Shown here: piece by piece, positions 48,912-57,137 of the stretch
How the letters are laid out: each line of letters begins with the position of its first letter
How positions within the stretch are numbered: position 1 is the stretch's first letter
Assembly: GCF_900343085.1 (NCBI RefSeq)
Contig: NZ_OPYI01000006.1
Span: forward strand, 62,001 to 126,000
Direction of reading: 5' to 3'
DNA: 64,000 nt
Source of the DNA: Aedoeadaptatus coli
GTDB lineage: Bacteria; Bacillota; Clostridia; Tissierellales; Peptoniphilaceae
Notes under the pieces: generated by a model
Told to the model about the DNA's origin: nothing
Databases searched by the model: none
The model's input: the letters and a program-made list of their open reading frames with translations, nothing else
Position numbers and translations under genes: made by a program

Positions 48912-50540
48912 ATGAAGAAATTTTTCAAACTCAGCGTTTTTTTACTTATTTTTGCCATGCTGCTTCCCACGGCGGCCCACGCCCAAGGGGTGCGGGCGGT
49001 GAAAAGTCCGCAGGCCCTTCGAATCGACGGAGAACTCACGAATCTCAGGGGCTACAATGTGGGCGGCTACAATTACTACCGCCTCAGGGATTTGGCGCAG
49101 GCCTTAAGGGGCAAGGTGGACTTCGATCTGAAAGGCGATAACAAAGAGATCGTCGTGGATTGCACGAAGACCTACACCCCCATCCCCGGCGATCAAACCG
49201 GCGGCGCCGTGGAGCGTGGCGTCTCGCAACAAATGCGGCTCACGGTCATCGGGGAGCATCCCGCGGAACTCGTGGAAAATGCCTTTAATGTTCGCGGCTA
49301 CAACTACTTCCGCCTCAGAAGCGTCGGCGCCATTTTAGGCTTCGACGTAAGCTATGACAAGGCGAGAAACGAAGCGGTGATCACCACAAAAGGGCCGGCC
49401 CCCGCACCGAAACCGACGCCGATTGAACCTCAAGGCCGCGTCATATTAGGCAACGAGCGGCTCTTTACGGAGTATAACAATTTAATCGACAACAAGCGGG
49501 TGGGCCTCATTACCAATCAAACGGGTGTGGATGCCAATGGCGTCCCCGTGGCGGAAAAGATCAAGGCCTATCCCAATGCGAAACTCGTGGCCCTTTACAG
49601 CCCGGAACACGGCCTCGACGGCAAGCAGACCGCCGGGGCCTATGTGGCGAGCTACTTCGACAAGAAGATGAATCTGCCCGTTTACAGCCTCTACGGCCCG
49701 ACGAGAAAGCCCTCTCGGGATATGCTGAAGGGCGTGGACGTCTTGGTCTACGACATGCAGGACATCGGCTCGCGCACCTACACCTACATTTCCACCCTGC
49801 AAAACGCCATGGTCGCGGCGAAGGAAAACAACATTCCCATCGTGGTTTTGGACCGGCCCAATCCCCTGGGCGGGGAAATAGTGGAAGGTTTCCTGAGAGA
49901 AACCCGCTTCAAATCCTTTGTGGGCATCGACAAAATGCCCATGGCCCACGGCATGACCGCAGGCGAATTGGGGCAGTTCTTTAATCGGGAAATCGGCGCC
50001 GATCTCACCGTCGTGCCCATGAAGAATTGGACCCGGAGCATGGTATGGCAAGACACGGGCCTGCCCTTTGCCCAAACGAGCCCGAACATTCCCAATTTGG
50101 AAAGCGCCTTCTTGTACATGGCCACGGGAAGCGGCGAGGAAACCGGCATCGGCCAAGGGGAATACTTCCGCTGGGTCGGCGGCAGAAACATCAATTCCAA
50201 TGAATATGCCAGCCGGCTCAACGGGGCCAATCTGCCCGGCGTCACCTTCACTCCCGCGCCGAAAGGCAAAAGGGGCGGCGTGCGCCTCAAGGTCACGGAC
50301 TGGCACACATTTAATCCGGCCCGCACGGGGATCTACACCCTGGCCGTGGCCAATCAAATGCGGCCCATCAACGTGCCCGCCTGCAAAAAGCCCTACTCCA
50401 TGTTCTATCTCGTCCAGGGATCGGAAGAAATCGCCCGCCTCTTCAGGGCCGGCGCGTCTCCCGAAACCATCGTGAAGGCCTACGAAAAAGACGTGAACGC
50501 CTTTAAGGCCCAAAGAGAACCTTATTTACTTTACAAATAA
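48912..50540 (+). CDS. Exported NamZ-type exo-N-acetylmuramidase with copper-amine-oxidase-like N-domain
   Basis: A 542-residue secreted protein with a signal peptide (cleavage likely after AHA-QG). Residues about 28-160 hold two repeats of a copper-amine-oxidase-like N-terminal domain, each with a GYNxxxYxxLR motif (GGYNYYRLRDLAQAL and GYNYFRLRSVGAI). A Pro-rich linker precedes DUF1343/NamZ (about residues 180-540): GLITNQTGVDANG, SPEHGLDGKQTAGA, and GVDVLVYDMQDIGSRTYTY. NamZ releases N-acetylmuramic acid from peptidoglycan fragments, so this enzyme likely helps recycle wall sugars. Confidence 0.88.
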   Translation: MKKFFKLSVFLLIFAMLLPTAAHAQGVRAVKSPQALRIDGELTNLRGYNVGGYNYYRLRDLAQALRGKVDFDLKGDNKEIVVDCTKTYTPIPGDQTGGAVERGVSQQMRLTVIGEHPAELVENAFNVRGYNYFRLRSVGAILGFDVSYDKARNEAVITTKGPAPAPKPTPIEPQGRVILGNERLFTEYNNLIDNKRVGLITNQTGVDANGVPVAEKIKAYPNAKLVALYSPEHGLDGKQTAGAYVASYFDKKMNLPVYSLYGPTRKPSRDMLKGVDVLVYDMQDIGSRTYTYISTLQNAMVAAKENNIPIVVLDRPNPLGGEIVEGFLRETRFKSFVGIDKMPMAHGMTAGELGQFFNREIGADLTVVPMKNWTRSMVWQDTGLPFAQTSPNIPNLESAFLYMATGSGEETGIGQGEYFRWVGGRNINSNEYASRLNGANLPGVTFTPAPKGKRGGVRLKVTDWHTFNPARTGIYTLAVANQMRPINVPACKKPYSMFYLVQGSEEIARLFRAGASPETIVKAYEKDVNAFKAQREPYLLYK

Positions 50541-50545
50541 AAGAA

Positions 50546-50572
50546 GCCTCCGAAATTTATCGGAGGCTTTTT
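50546..50572. terminator. Intrinsic terminator between converging NamZ and AIM24 genes
   Basis: GCCTCCGA pairs with TCGGAGGC around AATTTA with TTTTT on the plus strand. The minus strand has only CTTCTTTTA, so it is stronger for the NamZ gene. Confidence 0.85.
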
Positions 50573-50580
50573 ACATGGCG

Positions 50581-51375
50581 TCAATCGTTTTTCACGGCAT
50601 CTTGCAATTGTCGGCGCACGTCCTTCACCGGGGCCATAATCACCCGGCCCGTGCCGCGATAGGCATTGACCAGGCCTTCGCCGCTTGCCGCGGAGCCGAC
50701 CAAGCTCTTGCCGCTTCGCTCCACGGTAAATTCCAGGCTGTTGGACCAGGCCAGGGCCAAATTGCCGTCGATCTTCAGCACGTCGTCCACGAGATCGATG
50801 ACGATGAGCTCTTCTCTCGGCACGGGGGATTCCAGGCACACGACGCCTTCGCCCTTTAAGCTCAGATTAAACAGGCCCATGCCGCCGAAAGCGGAAGACA
50901 CATTGGTGCGGGCCACGATTTTTTGCTCGAGTTTTCCGTCACAGGCCATAAAGAGGCCGTCTTTTAAAATGATGGCGCCGTTCCAATCGGTGAGGTCTTC
51001 CAGAAGAACGTACACATCCGTGGGCTCGAGGCAAAGCCTGCCCGTGCCCGTGTATTCCGGCTTAATGGCGCTTTCGCCGGAGAGGCCGCCCTTTACGGCC
51101 TTGCCGAAAAAGTCTTTGGCGCCCTTGATCCCCGTGGTGGCCTTCACATCCCCCAGCATCCACTGCATGGCGCCGGGTTGGATGGTGACATCGCCCTTGG
51201 AAAGATCGCAGTACACTTGCCGCTTTCTTACGTTCATTTGCGAGGCGAAGTAGGCCTCCATGGCTTCTTCCCTGCGCAGGGAAAGGTCTCGCTTGTATTC
51301 CAGCACTTGAAAGGGCCCTTTTTCTTCCACGATGCGAATGTCGTCGTTGTCGGTAAAATTATGAATGGTAAACAT
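50581..51375 (-). CDS. AIM24 family protein
   Basis: About 264 residues from the ATG at 51375 behind AAAGGAGCGACT. It is rich in short beta strands with Gly turns and matches AIM24 (TIM-barrel-independent double-psi-like) proteins by LQWMLGDVK-type and GFGMGLFNLSLKGEG-like segments; here these read MQWMLGDVKA and FGGMGLFNLSLKGEGVV. The bacterial function is unknown; the yeast homologue is mitochondrial. It follows the amidase gene by 10 nt on the same transcript. Confidence 0.8.
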   Translation of the reverse strand: MFTIHNFTDNDDIRIVEEKGPFQVLEYKRDLSLRREEAMEAYFASQMNVRKRQVYCDLSKGDVTIQPGAMQWMLGDVKATTGIKGAKDFFGKAVKGGLSGESAIKPEYTGTGRLCLEPTDVYVLLEDLTDWNGAIILKDGLFMACDGKLEQKIVARTNVSSAFGGMGLFNLSLKGEGVVCLESPVPREELIVIDLVDDVLKIDGNLALAWSNSLEFTVERSGKSLVGSAASGEGLVNAYRGTGRVIMAPVKDVRRQLQDAVKND

Positions 51376-51385
51376 AGTCGCTCCT

Positions 51386-52273
51386 TTATCTTTGGAAATA
51401 GCGATCCAGGGCCCGCAATATGCCAATGGCCATGGCCTCTTGGTAGCTCGGATCGTTGAGTTTTTTGTCTTCCTCGGGATTGGACATATAGCCGCACTCG
51501 ATGAGGCTAGTGGGCATTTGGGCGAAATTCGTGCCCGTTAAGTCGTCTCTTGCGATGGCGCCTCGGGGCTTGGCCGAGGTGGAGGCGGCCATTTCGCTTA
51601 ATATCAGCTCCGACAATTGCATGGAGGCGTCGCTTAAATGGCCCACGTCGGGATTGTTCTTCGACGGGTAGTAAGTCTCGATGCCCGCGACCGCCTTCGG
51701 CCCGCCGTTGGCGTGAATCCGCAGGTACACTTGAGCGCCGGAGGCGTTGGCTATGGCCGCCCGCTCCTGATTGGAAAGATTCACGTCGTTGGAATCGCGA
51801 ATCATGACCACGCGGTAGCCCGCCGATTCAAGCTTCTGCTTCAGACAGCGACTGAAATTCAGATTAAATTCGTATTCGCCTATGCCCGTGGCCACGCCTA
51901 GGGTGCCGTCAGCCACCTTCGCCTTCATTTGATTCGACGAGGGGGCGGTGGTTTCTTTTTCGGGATTGCCCCGGGCCTGATGGCCGGCGTCGATGGCCAC
52001 GATGGGGCCTGTTCCCGCGGGCACCTGCGCCTTCGCCTCATTTGCCTTTTCGGCCGGTGTTTCTGTGGCGGCTTGCGGCATTTCATTTTTTGTGTTCTGC
52101 GGCGGAATTTTCTTCGCCGCTTCTTTTTTCCGCGCTTCCTGTCTTTCTTCGCGCCGCATCGCATCAAGCCTTACCTGGTGGATAAGCTCCGCTTCGGTTT
52201 TTGCGGCATAAATTTTCAGGCCCGCGGCCGTCACCAGAAGGAGAAGGAGGGCGCCGATGATCCATTTTCTCAT
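51386..52273 (-). CDS. N-acetylmuramoyl-L-alanine amidase (Amidase_3)
   Basis: About 295 residues from the ATG at 52273 behind AAAAGGAGCGATGT. An N-terminal membrane anchor is followed by an Ala/Glu/Lys-rich spacer of about 65 residues and the zinc amidase domain. Zinc and catalytic residues appear in AIDAGHQARGNPE, YLRIHANGGPKAV and TSLIECGYMSNPEED. It cleaves the MurNAc-L-Ala bond in peptidoglycan, likely for daughter-cell separation or wall turnover. Divergent from murJ. Confidence 0.92.
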   Translation of the reverse strand: MRKWIIGALLLLLVTAAGLKIYAAKTEAELIHQVRLDAMRREERQEARKKEAAKKIPPQNTKNEMPQAATETPAEKANEAKAQVPAGTGPIVAIDAGHQARGNPEKETTAPSSNQMKAKVADGTLGVATGIGEYEFNLNFSRCLKQKLESAGYRVVMIRDSNDVNLSNQERAAIANASGAQVYLRIHANGGPKAVAGIETYYPSKNNPDVGHLSDASMQLSELILSEMAASTSAKPRGAIARDDLTGTNFAQMPTSLIECGYMSNPEEDKKLNDPSYQEAMAIGILRALDRYFQR

Positions 52274-52341
52274 ACATCGCTCCTTTTGTCCCATTTTACC
52301 ACAGATCTTTGGAAAACTTTTGAGTTCCTCACCCCTCTATT

Positions 52342-52350
52342 TGGTATAAT
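52342..52350 (+). promoter_or_regulatory. Extended -10 promoter of murJ
   Basis: TGGTATAAT (-10 at 52345-52350) lies 21 nt before the murJ ATG and its AAGGAGG site. A TTGAGT is 19 nt upstream, slightly too far for a normal -35. Confidence 0.55.
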
Positions 52351-52371
52351 GTAGCTTTGTAAGGAGGCAGT

Positions 52372-53934
52372 ATGAAGAAGACATCCATCGCCAAATCCAC
52401 GGTGCTCATTATCTTATTTTCCCTTATCGGAAAAATGATGGGCTTCGTCCGTGAGTCCATGGTGGCCGCCATATTCGGGGCGGGTTTTGAAAAAGACGCG
52501 TTCGTCGCCGCCCAATCGGCTACATCGACGGTGAGTATGTACATCGTCATGGGGATCAGTACCGTCTTTATCCCGAGCTTGCAGTCCGTCTATTCCAGAT
52601 ACGGCGAAGAAGGCAAGCATAAATTTACAAACAATATCTTTTCAATCGTAAGTCTGCTTACGATTTTAATCATGATTTTAGGCATTGTGGGGGCGCCCCT
52701 TCTGACTATGCTCGTGGGCCCGCGTTTTGATCCGCGAACGAAGGCCCTCACGGTGCAGCTCATTCAACTGGGCATGCCCGTCATCGTCTTTTCCGCCTAC
52801 GAGGGGATTTTCACCGGCTATTTGCACTTCCACAACCGCTTCGGCATCGCCGCGTCGGTGCCTATTTGGCTGAACTTGGTGTATCTGGCCTATCTTTTGA
52901 TCTTCTCCACGAAATTCGGCATCTACGGGCTCACAATCGTCTCCGTCCTCGCCGTGGTGGCGGAATACATTTGCGTCTGGTACGGCTCCCACCGGGTGGG
53001 CTACCGCTTTCAGCCCATGCTGGATTTAAAAGACGAGCACACGAAGCAGACCCTGCTCTTGGCCATCCCCGCCATTATTACGGTCAGCGTCAACAACATC
53101 AACACCTTGGTCAACCGGGCCCTGGCCTCAGGTCTCGCCTCCGGCTCCATGAGCCGCCTGGACTACGCCAACAAGCTGAACGTGTTGGTCATCGGGATCT
53201 TTATTACGGCCATAACCTCGGTCATCTATCCCGCCATGAGCAAGGCCTTCGACGAAGGCGAAATGGAAAAGGGCAAGCGGATCATGAACGGTTCCGTGCG
53301 CTCCGTGCTCCTCATCACCATTCCCGCCATGGCAGGGCTCATCGTTTTGGCTCAGCCCATTGTGGAGCTGGCCTTTATGCGGGGGGTCTTCACCCAGGCC
53401 GACGCCGACGCCACGGCGATCTGCCTCCGCTTCTACACCTTGGCCCTCGTGTCCATTTCCGTAAACAATGTGCAGAACCGGGTCTTTTACAGTTTGGAAG
53501 ACACGAAGACGCCCTTCTATCTCGGCGTGGTCAATGTGCTCTTTAACGTAGGCTGCAATCTGATTTTGGTGCGCACCATGGGCATCAACGGCCTGGCACT
53601 TTCCGTGTCCATCGCCCAAACCGTGGTCACCTGGTTCTCCTTCACCATGCTGAGAAAGAAAATCGGCCACATCGGCATGCGGAGCTATGTAAAGATCACC
53701 ATAAAAACCGTTATCGCCTCGGTCATTATGGCGGCCTTCGCCTACTACTTCTATTTCGGCGGCATCGCCCTTTTAGGCAATGTGGGTAACGGCATCAAAC
53801 TCCTTCTCTTCACCCTGACCGTTGGGCTTTCGGCCCTTCTCTACTTCTTTATCCTGGACCTATTGGGCCTTAAGGAAGTAAAGGACATTAAAAAGATCGT
53901 GGCCATTAAGTTTTTGAAGAAAAAAATCGCGTAA
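52372..53934 (+). CDS. murJ: Lipid II flippase MurJ (MviN)
   Basis: A 520-residue protein with about 14 membrane helices and the MOP/MviN fold. The start KSTVLIILFSLIGKMMGFVRES holds the conserved Arg of helix 1, and the middle shows the family loops VNNINTLVNRALASGL and VSINNVQNRVFYS-like patterns (here VSISVNNVQNRVFYS). It flips lipid II across the membrane. The AAGGAGG site is at 52361. Confidence 0.93.
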   Translation: MKKTSIAKSTVLIILFSLIGKMMGFVRESMVAAIFGAGFEKDAFVAAQSATSTVSMYIVMGISTVFIPSLQSVYSRYGEEGKHKFTNNIFSIVSLLTILIMILGIVGAPLLTMLVGPRFDPRTKALTVQLIQLGMPVIVFSAYEGIFTGYLHFHNRFGIAASVPIWLNLVYLAYLLIFSTKFGIYGLTIVSVLAVVAEYICVWYGSHRVGYRFQPMLDLKDEHTKQTLLLAIPAIITVSVNNINTLVNRALASGLASGSMSRLDYANKLNVLVIGIFITAITSVIYPAMSKAFDEGEMEKGKRIMNGSVRSVLLITIPAMAGLIVLAQPIVELAFMRGVFTQADADATAICLRFYTLALVSISVNNVQNRVFYSLEDTKTPFYLGVVNVLFNVGCNLILVRTMGINGLALSVSIAQTVVTWFSFTMLRKKIGHIGMRSYVKITIKTVIASVIMAAFAYYFYFGGIALLGNVGNGIKLLLFTLTVGLSALLYFFILDLLGLKEVKDIKKIVAIKFLKKKIA

Positions 53935-53948
53935 CAGAAAGGATTCCC

Positions 53949-54254
53949 ATGAAAGCTACAAGCGCCCGCTTAACCGACGCCGCCATGGCCTATGTGAAAA
54001 AGAAAAACCTCACCGCCGTCTCTGTGGACACGCCGGACATGGCCTGTTGCGGCGTGGCCGATGTCATGAGCGCCACCGTGTCCAAGGGCCTGCCGAAAAA
54101 AGATCCCGTCGTCTACAAAAAATGCGAAGATCGCGGCGTGGCCATTTACTACCCCTACTACACCCAAGTGGAGGGGGACTGCATCATCATCGACGCGGAA
54201 AAAATTCTCGGCATAACACGGCTCTTCGTGGCCAACGGCATCATGGAAATATAA
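53949..54254 (+). CDS. CC/Se-motif family protein
   Basis: A 101-residue protein with the motif DMACCGVADVM near residue 32, which is the CC form of the CC/Se family; other members have Cys-Sec (TGA) at these positions. No TGA is present here and no SECIS-like hairpin was noticed directly after the motif, so this copy uses two cysteines. Members are small and likely redox active; the reaction is unknown. It follows murJ by 14 nt and ends at a terminator, so it may be co-transcribed. Confidence 0.78.
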   Translation: MKATSARLTDAAMAYVKKKNLTAVSVDTPDMACCGVADVMSATVSKGLPKKDPVVYKKCEDRGVAIYYPYYTQVEGDCIIIDAEKILGITRLFVANGIMEI

Positions 54255-54258
54255 ATTG

Positions 54259-54282
54259 CGGCACCTGCGGGTGCCGTTTTTT
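54259..54282 (+). terminator. Intrinsic terminator after the CC/Se gene
   Basis: CGGCACC pairs with GGTGCCG around TGCG and is followed by TTTTTT. Confidence 0.9.
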
Positions 54283-54371
54283 GTACCGCCGGGAAGGAAA
54301 AACACACCGCTTGTCGGAAAACAGCGGCAATTATTCGCCCCGTCATTTACTCTAAGCATAGGAGGTGCGAC

Positions 54372-54812
54372 ATGAAGGTCGAAATTATTCTGGACGATGC
54401 CTACGAGCAGCCGTCGGTGAAAATTTACACCCGGACCATGACGGAAGAAGTGGAAAAAATACGAGAGGCATTAAATACGGCGGCCATCGAAAAGCTGGTG
54501 GGGCTGAAGGAAGAAGAGGTCTTTCTCCTGGACTACGGCGATATCCTGCGAGTCTATGCTCAGGACAAATCCGTCTACGCCGTGGCGGGCGGGGAGATTT
54601 ATCGCCTCAGGCTGAGCCTTTCCGCCTGCGAAGAGCGCCTCAGGGCCCACCGCTTTCTCCGCGTGTCCCGATCCGATGTGATTAATTTGGATTATGTGAA
54701 GAAACTGGACCTGAGTTTTACGGGAACCATCGCCGTGGAAATGAAAAACGGCGACGTGGTCTATGTGTCTCGGCGAAACCTGCGGGGCTTTAAAGAAGCC
54801 CTGGGACTTTAG
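54372..54812 (+). CDS. LytTR DNA-binding domain protein
   Basis: A 146-residue protein. The C-terminal 100 residues are a LytTR DNA-binding domain, with EVFLLDYGDILRVYAQDKSV, then FLRVSRSDVINLDYVKKL and VYVSRRNLRGFKEAL. The N-terminal 40 residues are a small extra segment rather than a receiver domain. It is coupled to a DUF3021 membrane protein, a common pair in Bacillota in which the two genes regulate each other. ATG at 54372 follows AGGAGGTGCGAC. Confidence 0.9.
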   Translation: MKVEIILDDAYEQPSVKIYTRTMTEEVEKIREALNTAAIEKLVGLKEEEVFLLDYGDILRVYAQDKSVYAVAGGEIYRLRLSLSACEERLRAHRFLRVSRSDVINLDYVKKLDLSFTGTIAVEMKNGDVVYVSRRNLRGFKEALGL

Positions 54813-54822
54813 GAGGTGTCTT

Positions 54823-55251
54823 ATGAAAATTGTAAGAAATGCGGTCGTCTCGTTTTTGGCCGGCGTGGGCATCGGCGCCCTTATCGAAGCCTTTATCTCC
54901 ATCGGGATGGGCATGAACATCGTCGGCGTACCGGAATTTGTCGATACGATCGCTCCCGGTTATGCGAAAATCATTCAGTGTTTCTGCTACGGCGGCTTCG
55001 GCCTTTTGTCCTATCTTTGCGGCGAATTTTTCGGCAACAGGAAGGGCGCCTTCTACCTCATGCATGGCCTGCACTTTTTCATCCTCCTCGTCTACTTTCT
55101 GTTCGTGGGATTTTATTTGAGGTGGTTCACAGACCCGACCTCGGTCCTTTATTCTGTCCTTTCCTTCGCCGCGATCTACTTCATCATATGGATCGCCATC
55201 TACTTTAAGGAAAAGCGTATGGTTGAAAAAATGAATCAACAGCTGAAATAA
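54823..55251 (+). CDS. DUF3021 membrane protein
   Basis: About 142 residues from the ATG at 54823 behind AGGAGGTGTCTT; the frame extends upstream into the LytTR gene but without a ribosome site. Four membrane helices are predicted with few charged residues, matching DUF3021. These proteins usually sit next to LytTR regulators and may restrain or sense for them. Ten nucleotides after the LytTR gene and just before a terminator. Confidence 0.82.
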   Translation: MKIVRNAVVSFLAGVGIGALIEAFISIGMGMNIVGVPEFVDTIAPGYAKIIQCFCYGGFGLLSYLCGEFFGNRKGAFYLMHGLHFFILLVYFLFVGFYLRWFTDPTSVLYSVLSFAAIYFIIWIAIYFKEKRMVEKMNQQLK

Positions 55252-55252
55252 A

Positions 55253-55278
55253 GCCGCCGCCTTTTCGGCGGTTTTTTT
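55253..55278 (+). terminator. Intrinsic terminator of the LytTR-DUF3021 unit
   Basis: CCGCCG pairs with CGGCGG around CCTTTT, followed by TTTTTTT. Confidence 0.9.
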
Positions 55279-55314
55279 ATTGCGAAGGGTATGAATCGAA
55301 GAAGAGGTGAAACA

Positions 55315-56646
55315 ATGAACAGTCACGATGCATACATCACGGCCCGGGATTTTTACCGCTCGGGAAAGACCCGGCCCGTCCTTTATAGAAAGAAACAACT
55401 CTACGCCCTCCTCAAAGGCATCGACGCCTTTCGCGGAGCCATCGACGCCGCCTTAAAGGCGGATTTAAATAAATCTTCCAGAGAAGCCTTTCTCACAGAA
55501 ATCTATCTTGTAAAAGAAGAGATCCGCCACATGATTCGCCACATGGATCGCTACGGCCGCACGTCGCACCCCCTTCCCGGGGCGGCCCAACTGCCGGGGA
55601 GGCTTTCCATTCGCAGAGAGCCCTACGGGGCGGTGCTCGTGATCAGTCCCTGGAACTACCCCTTTCAGCTGAGCCTTCTGCCCGTGGTGGGGGCCATCGC
55701 CGCGGGAAACGCCGTGGTGGTGAAGCCCTCGGAGTACGCGCCGGAGACGGGAAAGGTGCTCGAGGCCCTATGCGCTAGCGTGCTGGATGAAGGCCTCGTG
55801 TCCTTCGTCTTCGGCGAGGAAGAGGCGGCCAAAGCCCTTCTGGCCGAGCCCTTCGACAAAGTGTTTTTTACGGGCAACAGCGACGTGGGCCGCTCGGTCA
55901 TGAAGCAGGCGGCGGCCCACCCGGCCCCGGTGGTCTTGGAGCTCGGGGGCAAGAGTCCGGTCATCGTCGACGAGAGCGCCGACATCCCCATGGCGGCGAA
56001 GCGCATCGCCTTCGGCAAAACCATGAACGCCGGGCAGACCTGCGTGGCGCCGGACACGGTCTACGTCCACCCGTCGCAAAAAGAAGCCCTGATCGAGGCG
56101 CTGCTGGATGCCTTTGAGGAAGCCTTTCCCACGGAAGATTACTTTATCCACGAAACCGTGCGCATGAACCATCGGGGCCGCTACACCCGCATGAAGGAAC
56201 TGGCAGAAGAAGGGGACATTCGCACGAAACACGCCCGCATTTTCTACGACTCCAGCCTCCACGTCTTTCCCTGCGTCGTGGAAAATCCCCGGGGGCGCTT
56301 GCTCGAGGAAGAAATCTTCGGGCCCCTTCTGCCGGTGATGGCCTACGAATCGGAAGAGGCCCTCTTTTGTGAATTGAGAGAAAAGGACAAGCCCCTGGCC
56401 CTTTATCTCTTCTCAAAAGATGAAGGTTTTATTCGCCGCGCCATTCATTCCATCGACAGCGGCGGCGTCTGCGTTAACGACACCCTCGTGCACATGGCGT
56501 CGAACAAGGCGCCCTTTGGCGGCGTCGGGCCCTCGGGCATGGGCGCTTACCACGGCAAGTGGAGCTACGAGGCCTTCTCACGGCCCCGCACCGTGCTGAA
56601 AAAATCCACCCGCTTCGATATCCCCCTGCGCTACCATCCTTTTTAA
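55315..56646 (+). CDS. Aldehyde dehydrogenase (class 3-like)
   Basis: About 443 residues from the ATG at 55315 behind AGAAGAGGTGAAACA. The NAD(P)-binding and catalytic parts are intact: SPWNYPFQLSLLP, PSEYAPETGKVL, FTGNSDVGRSVMKQAA, Glu in VLELGGKSPV and Cys in NAGQTCVAPD. The short length and lack of a long N-terminal extension fit the class 3 / YwdH-type fatty or aromatic aldehyde dehydrogenases. It converts an aldehyde to an acid. It stands alone. Confidence 0.92.
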   Translation: MNSHDAYITARDFYRSGKTRPVLYRKKQLYALLKGIDAFRGAIDAALKADLNKSSREAFLTEIYLVKEEIRHMIRHMDRYGRTSHPLPGAAQLPGRLSIRREPYGAVLVISPWNYPFQLSLLPVVGAIAAGNAVVVKPSEYAPETGKVLEALCASVLDEGLVSFVFGEEEAAKALLAEPFDKVFFTGNSDVGRSVMKQAAAHPAPVVLELGGKSPVIVDESADIPMAAKRIAFGKTMNAGQTCVAPDTVYVHPSQKEALIEALLDAFEEAFPTEDYFIHETVRMNHRGRYTRMKELAEEGDIRTKHARIFYDSSLHVFPCVVENPRGRLLEEEIFGPLLPVMAYESEEALFCELREKDKPLALYLFSKDEGFIRRAIHSIDSGGVCVNDTLVHMASNKAPFGGVGPSGMGAYHGKWSYEAFSRPRTVLKKSTRFDIPLRYHPF

Positions 56647-56670
56647 TTCTGAGCATAGAAAATATTCGGC

Positions 56671-56707
56671 ATAAAACAAAATCGAGTAAGCAAAATGCTT
56701 ACTCGAT
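56671..56707. terminator. Intrinsic terminator, probably bidirectional
   Basis: ATCGAGTAAGC pairs with GCTTACTCGAT around AAAAT. The minus strand continues TTTTGTTTT. It lies between the converging aldehyde dehydrogenase and small membrane protein genes. Confidence 0.85.
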
Positions 56708-56749
56708 TAAATTGAATTTTGTGGAGTTGTATTCCATTGCATTTAGGAT

Positions 56750-56935
56750 CTATTTACTCTTTTCAAAATCCCGGCGTTGTTCGTCTTGTTGCCGCTTCAT
56801 CTTTCTGTTTTTTTCATCGGCAAGGAGGCGGCGGATGAGCAGAATTAGCGTCGTTAATACGGCTATATAAAGTAAAGCAGCACCAATCATATAAAGAAGT
56901 CCCATGAGATCGAATAGGCCGAAAGGAATGTTCAT
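56750..56935 (-). CDS. Small single-pass membrane protein
   Basis: About 61 residues from the ATG at 56935, chosen because GGAGG lies 8 nt upstream; the ATG five codons before that contains the ribosome site itself. One long hydrophobic helix covers residues about 8-35, followed by a charged Arg/Lys/Glu tail (DEKNRKMKRQQDEQRRDFEK). No family is recognised. It has its own terminator, whose stem resembles that of the 78-residue membrane protein near 10.3 kb. Confidence 0.6.
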   Translation of the reverse strand: MNIPFGLFDLMGLLYMIGAALLYIAVLTTLILLIRRLLADEKNRKMKRQQDEQRRDFEKSK

Positions 56936-57086
56936 CAGGTTTACCTCCAAAAATCATTTACAGTGTACTTGCTTCTTGTCGTTAGAAAATGAAAAGACTT
57001 ATCTATACTCTGAGGCTATCATAGCATAAATGATAAATCAGATCAAGAAATAAAGCATACAAAATATCGTAGACTTATACATTCCC

Positions 57087-57125
57087 ATAAAAAAAGCCCT
57101 GAAGACATACTGCCTTCGGGGCTTT
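57087..57125 (-). terminator. Intrinsic terminator of the CofE-like gene
   Basis: On the minus strand AAAGCCCCGAAG pairs with CTTCAGGGCTTT with one A-C mismatch, followed by TTTTTATG. Confidence 0.85.
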
Positions 57126-57137
57126 CATTATAGACGA

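Noticed and set aside
49482-50513. Long open frame of 343 codons on the minus strand
   Set aside because: It is a shadow of the NamZ gene: composition follows third-position GC of the plus-strand frame, with no ribosome site and no recognisable domain.
53949-54254. In-frame selenocysteine codon
   Set aside because: The motif codons are TGT and TGC; no TGA is in frame.
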